NCBI GenBank assembly: GCA_964429915.1
Contig: CAYSDZ010000017.1
Span: 1-64,000 of the forward strand
Reading direction: 5' to 3'
DNA: 64,000 bases
Origin: Alteromonas_F sp964429915
GTDB lineage: Bacteria; Pseudomonadota; Gammaproteobacteria; Enterobacterales; Alteromonadaceae
Position numbers and translations under genes: made by a program. The notes below the pieces were generated by a model. It was not told where the DNA came from and made no database searches. It saw only the letters and a program-made list of their open reading frames with translations. Each line of letters opens with the position of its first letter. Position 1 is the stretch's first letter. Shown one piece after another: positions 62,555 to 64,000 of this stretch.

Positions 62555-62641
62555 GATAAGTCGCCTTATGAATCCGAAAAATAAAACTTCTATAAAAGTA
62601 GTTAAAAATAGAGCAATGGCAACCTTCGGCTGACTTCATCG

Positions 62642-64000
62642 TTAGACTAGCGTAAGCCATGAAATGAGTGTAACGACCATCGATACCAAAATATTGAGTA
62701 CAAAACCTTCTCGGATCATCGTTTTCATAGGAAAGCTCTCGCTTGCGTAAACGATCGCATTAGGAGCTGTTGCTACGGGGAGCATAAATGCGCAACTTGA
62801 ACTGATAACAGCAGGTACCATCAGTAACTGCGGGTCGACATCGACAGCAATAGCGGCACTTGCTAATACGGGCATGAGTAAAGTCGCCGTCGCCGTATTC
62901 GACATGATTTCGGTAAGAAACGTTACAAATAGGCAAATAGAAAAAATCAACAAGACCACAGGTAACGTAGACAGCCCGCCAAGCATTTGACCTAGTAAGT
63001 CACTTAAACCTGAACTTGCAAAAGCCTTTGCAATACATATTCCTCCTGCGAATAAAAGTAACATGCCCCAGGGAATTGTATTTGCTGTTTTCCAATCGAG
63101 TAAATGGTCGTGTTTATCGTTCTCTTTTTGCCCATTTCTGGTCATAAACATAGCAACAACACCAGCGAGGGCGACCGTGCTATCTCCCACTGTTGTTAAG
63201 CCCAAACCACGGGTCCAAAAAGGTCTCAGTACCCAAGCAAACGCAACTAAGCCAAAAATAAGCAATACACGCTTTTCAGCACTAGACCATTGTTTGGTAG
63301 TGGGTAAGCTTATATTTCCAACGGTTTGCAATCGGCGTGTCAACCACAGTGCAATGATGGGCACCGAAATTAATACAATAGGCACACCAGTTTTCATCCA
63401 TTGCAAAAAACTGACTTCTTTACCCAAGGTTTCGGAGTACACACTCATAAAAATAATGTTAGGAGGGGTACCAATGGGAGTAGCAATACCACCAATGCTT
63501 GCTGCATAGGCAATGCCTAGCAAAATAGCCACGCGTAAGCGCGGGTCTTGGACGGCGGGTAATACGGCCATAGCAATGGGTAACAGCACCAGAGTAGTGG
63601 CGGTGTTTGAAATCCACATACTGAGCAAGGCGGCAGTCAACATGAATCCCATCACTAAACGAGTGGGGCTTTGCGTTCCAGTGGCATTCACCATGTAAAG
63701 TGCAAAGCGTTTGTGAATGTTTGACTTCTCCAAGGCTTTAGACAGCATGAAAGCCCCCATCAACAATAAAATGACGTGGCTACCTAATGACGATGCAGCT
63801 TCTTTGTGAGAAATCACTCCAGTTAATGGAAAAGCAACAAAAGGGATAACGGAAGTAGCAGGTATAGGTAAGGCCTCTGTCGCCCACAGTATTGCAGTAA
63901 ATAAGGTGATCGCAGCGGTCCAAGCAATGGCTGGGGGCTGCCCCAAAAAAAACAATAGAGCGCCTAAAATAGCTGCCCCAATGAGCGCTAGAGGAATGAT
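62642..64000 (-). CDS. DASS/SLC13-family sodium:anion symporter, 5' end beyond window
   Basis: 453 codons in the window, open to the edge. About eleven TM helices. Family signatures ATEALPIPATSVIPF near the N-terminus, SNTATTLVLLPIAMAV, AASIGGIATPIGTPPNIIF and SNTATATLLMPVLASAA (the two SNT motifs that bind sodium and carboxylate). Transports di- or tricarboxylates or sulfate with sodium. The start codon is outside the window; an internal TTG at 63953-63955 is not a likely start, since the frame continues upstream as IIPLALIGAAILGALL, a TM segment. Confidence 0.92.
   Translation of the reverse strand: MIPLALIGAAILGALLFFLGQPPAIAWTAAITLFTAILWATEALPIPATSVIPFVAFPLTGVISHKEAASSLGSHVILLLMGAFMLSKALEKSNIHKRFALYMVNATGTQSPTRLVMGFMLTAALLSMWISNTATTLVLLPIAMAVLPAVQDPRLRVAILLGIAYAASIGGIATPIGTPPNIIFMSVYSETLGKEVSFLQWMKTGVPIVLISVPIIALWLTRRLQTVGNISLPTTKQWSSAEKRVLLIFGLVAFAWVLRPFWTRGLGLTTVGDSTVALAGVVAMFMTRNGQKENDKHDHLLDWKTANTIPWGMLLLFAGGICIAKAFASSGLSDLLGQMLGGLSTLPVVLLIFSICLFVTFLTEIMSNTATATLLMPVLASAAIAVDVDPQLLMVPAVISSSCAFMLPVATAPNAIVYASESFPMKTMIREGFVLNILVSMVVTLISWLTLV

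Noticed and set aside
1..64000. CRISPR arrays, tRNA or rRNA genes
   Set aside because: No regularly spaced repeats and no cloverleaf with a recognisable T-loop were noticed. I cannot run tRNAscan or a covariance search, so a missed small RNA is possible.

Overview
The window looks like chromosomal DNA of a marine gammaproteobacterium of the Alteromonadales (Alteromonas/Glaciecola-like). This rests on gene content, not on a database search: the PLP-type aspartate decarboxylase PanP beside panC-panB, a 'proteobacterial dedicated sortase' two-component module, DUF2959 and HDOD proteins, many c-di-GMP and phosphorelay genes, moderate-to-low G+C, and gamma-proteobacterial synteny blocks (dksA-gluQ-pcnB-folK-panB-panC, rsmD/ftsY-ftsE-ftsX, dtd/yiiD, metJ/metF-rpmE-priA-ftsN-hslV-hslU). 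A run of 100 N (45591-45690) shows it is a scaffold.

Layout. 1-3.7 kb: end of tuf, then a porin-like protein and a PstS-like binding protein opposite a membrane diguanylate cyclase. 3.7-8.9 kb: a truncated PilJ-type histidine kinase, then PdsS-PdsR and PdsO of the marine sortase system, but no sortase. 8.9-21 kb: yadGH-type ABC exporter, TrmB-like methyltransferase, panP, ndh, panC, panB, folK, pcnB, gluQ, dksA, a small HTH protein, yjaG, rsmD. 21-36.8 kb: ftsY-ftsE-ftsX and rpoH, separated by about 12 kb that carries an RND pump, an ABC exporter operon with three successive HlyD-type adaptors, and two tandem YuxH/CdgJ-like EAL-HDOD proteins. 36.8-40 kb: yiiD-like, dtd, pip, a small membrane protein and a DUF2959 lipoprotein.

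40-46 kb is an accessory island. It holds a response-regulator stub, a lipoprotein with seven 34-residue 'SDYE' repeats, decayed IS91- and IS3-family transposases, a 52-residue peptide gene with a textbook double-glycine leader, a 91-residue partner ORF, a lipoprotein, and a secreted protein whose C-terminal part resembles polymorphic toxin type 44 (split by the assembly gap). 46-54 kb returns to core genes, with a 266-bp MITE-like element between yihY and metF and MetJ operators between metF and metJ.

53.98-58.8 kb is the most interesting locus: a five-gene operon on the minus strand with a CvaA/HlyD-type adaptor, a C39-peptidase ABC transporter, a LuxR-type HTH protein, a 61-residue leader-bearing precursor and an MvdD-like ATP-grasp ligase. 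I read it as a biosynthesis, cleavage and export system for a graspetide-like RiPP whose core does not resemble the microviridin motif. The window ends with a three-gene phosphorelay (REC-HK, REC, triple-PAS HK) and the 5'-truncated gene of a DASS-family anion transporter.

How they work together (inference): the HlyD/C39-ABC pair would recognise the leader of the ligase-modified precursor, cut after a GA or GG site and export the product. The orphan GG-leader peptide 12 kb away could be a second client. No outer-membrane TolC partner is in the window.
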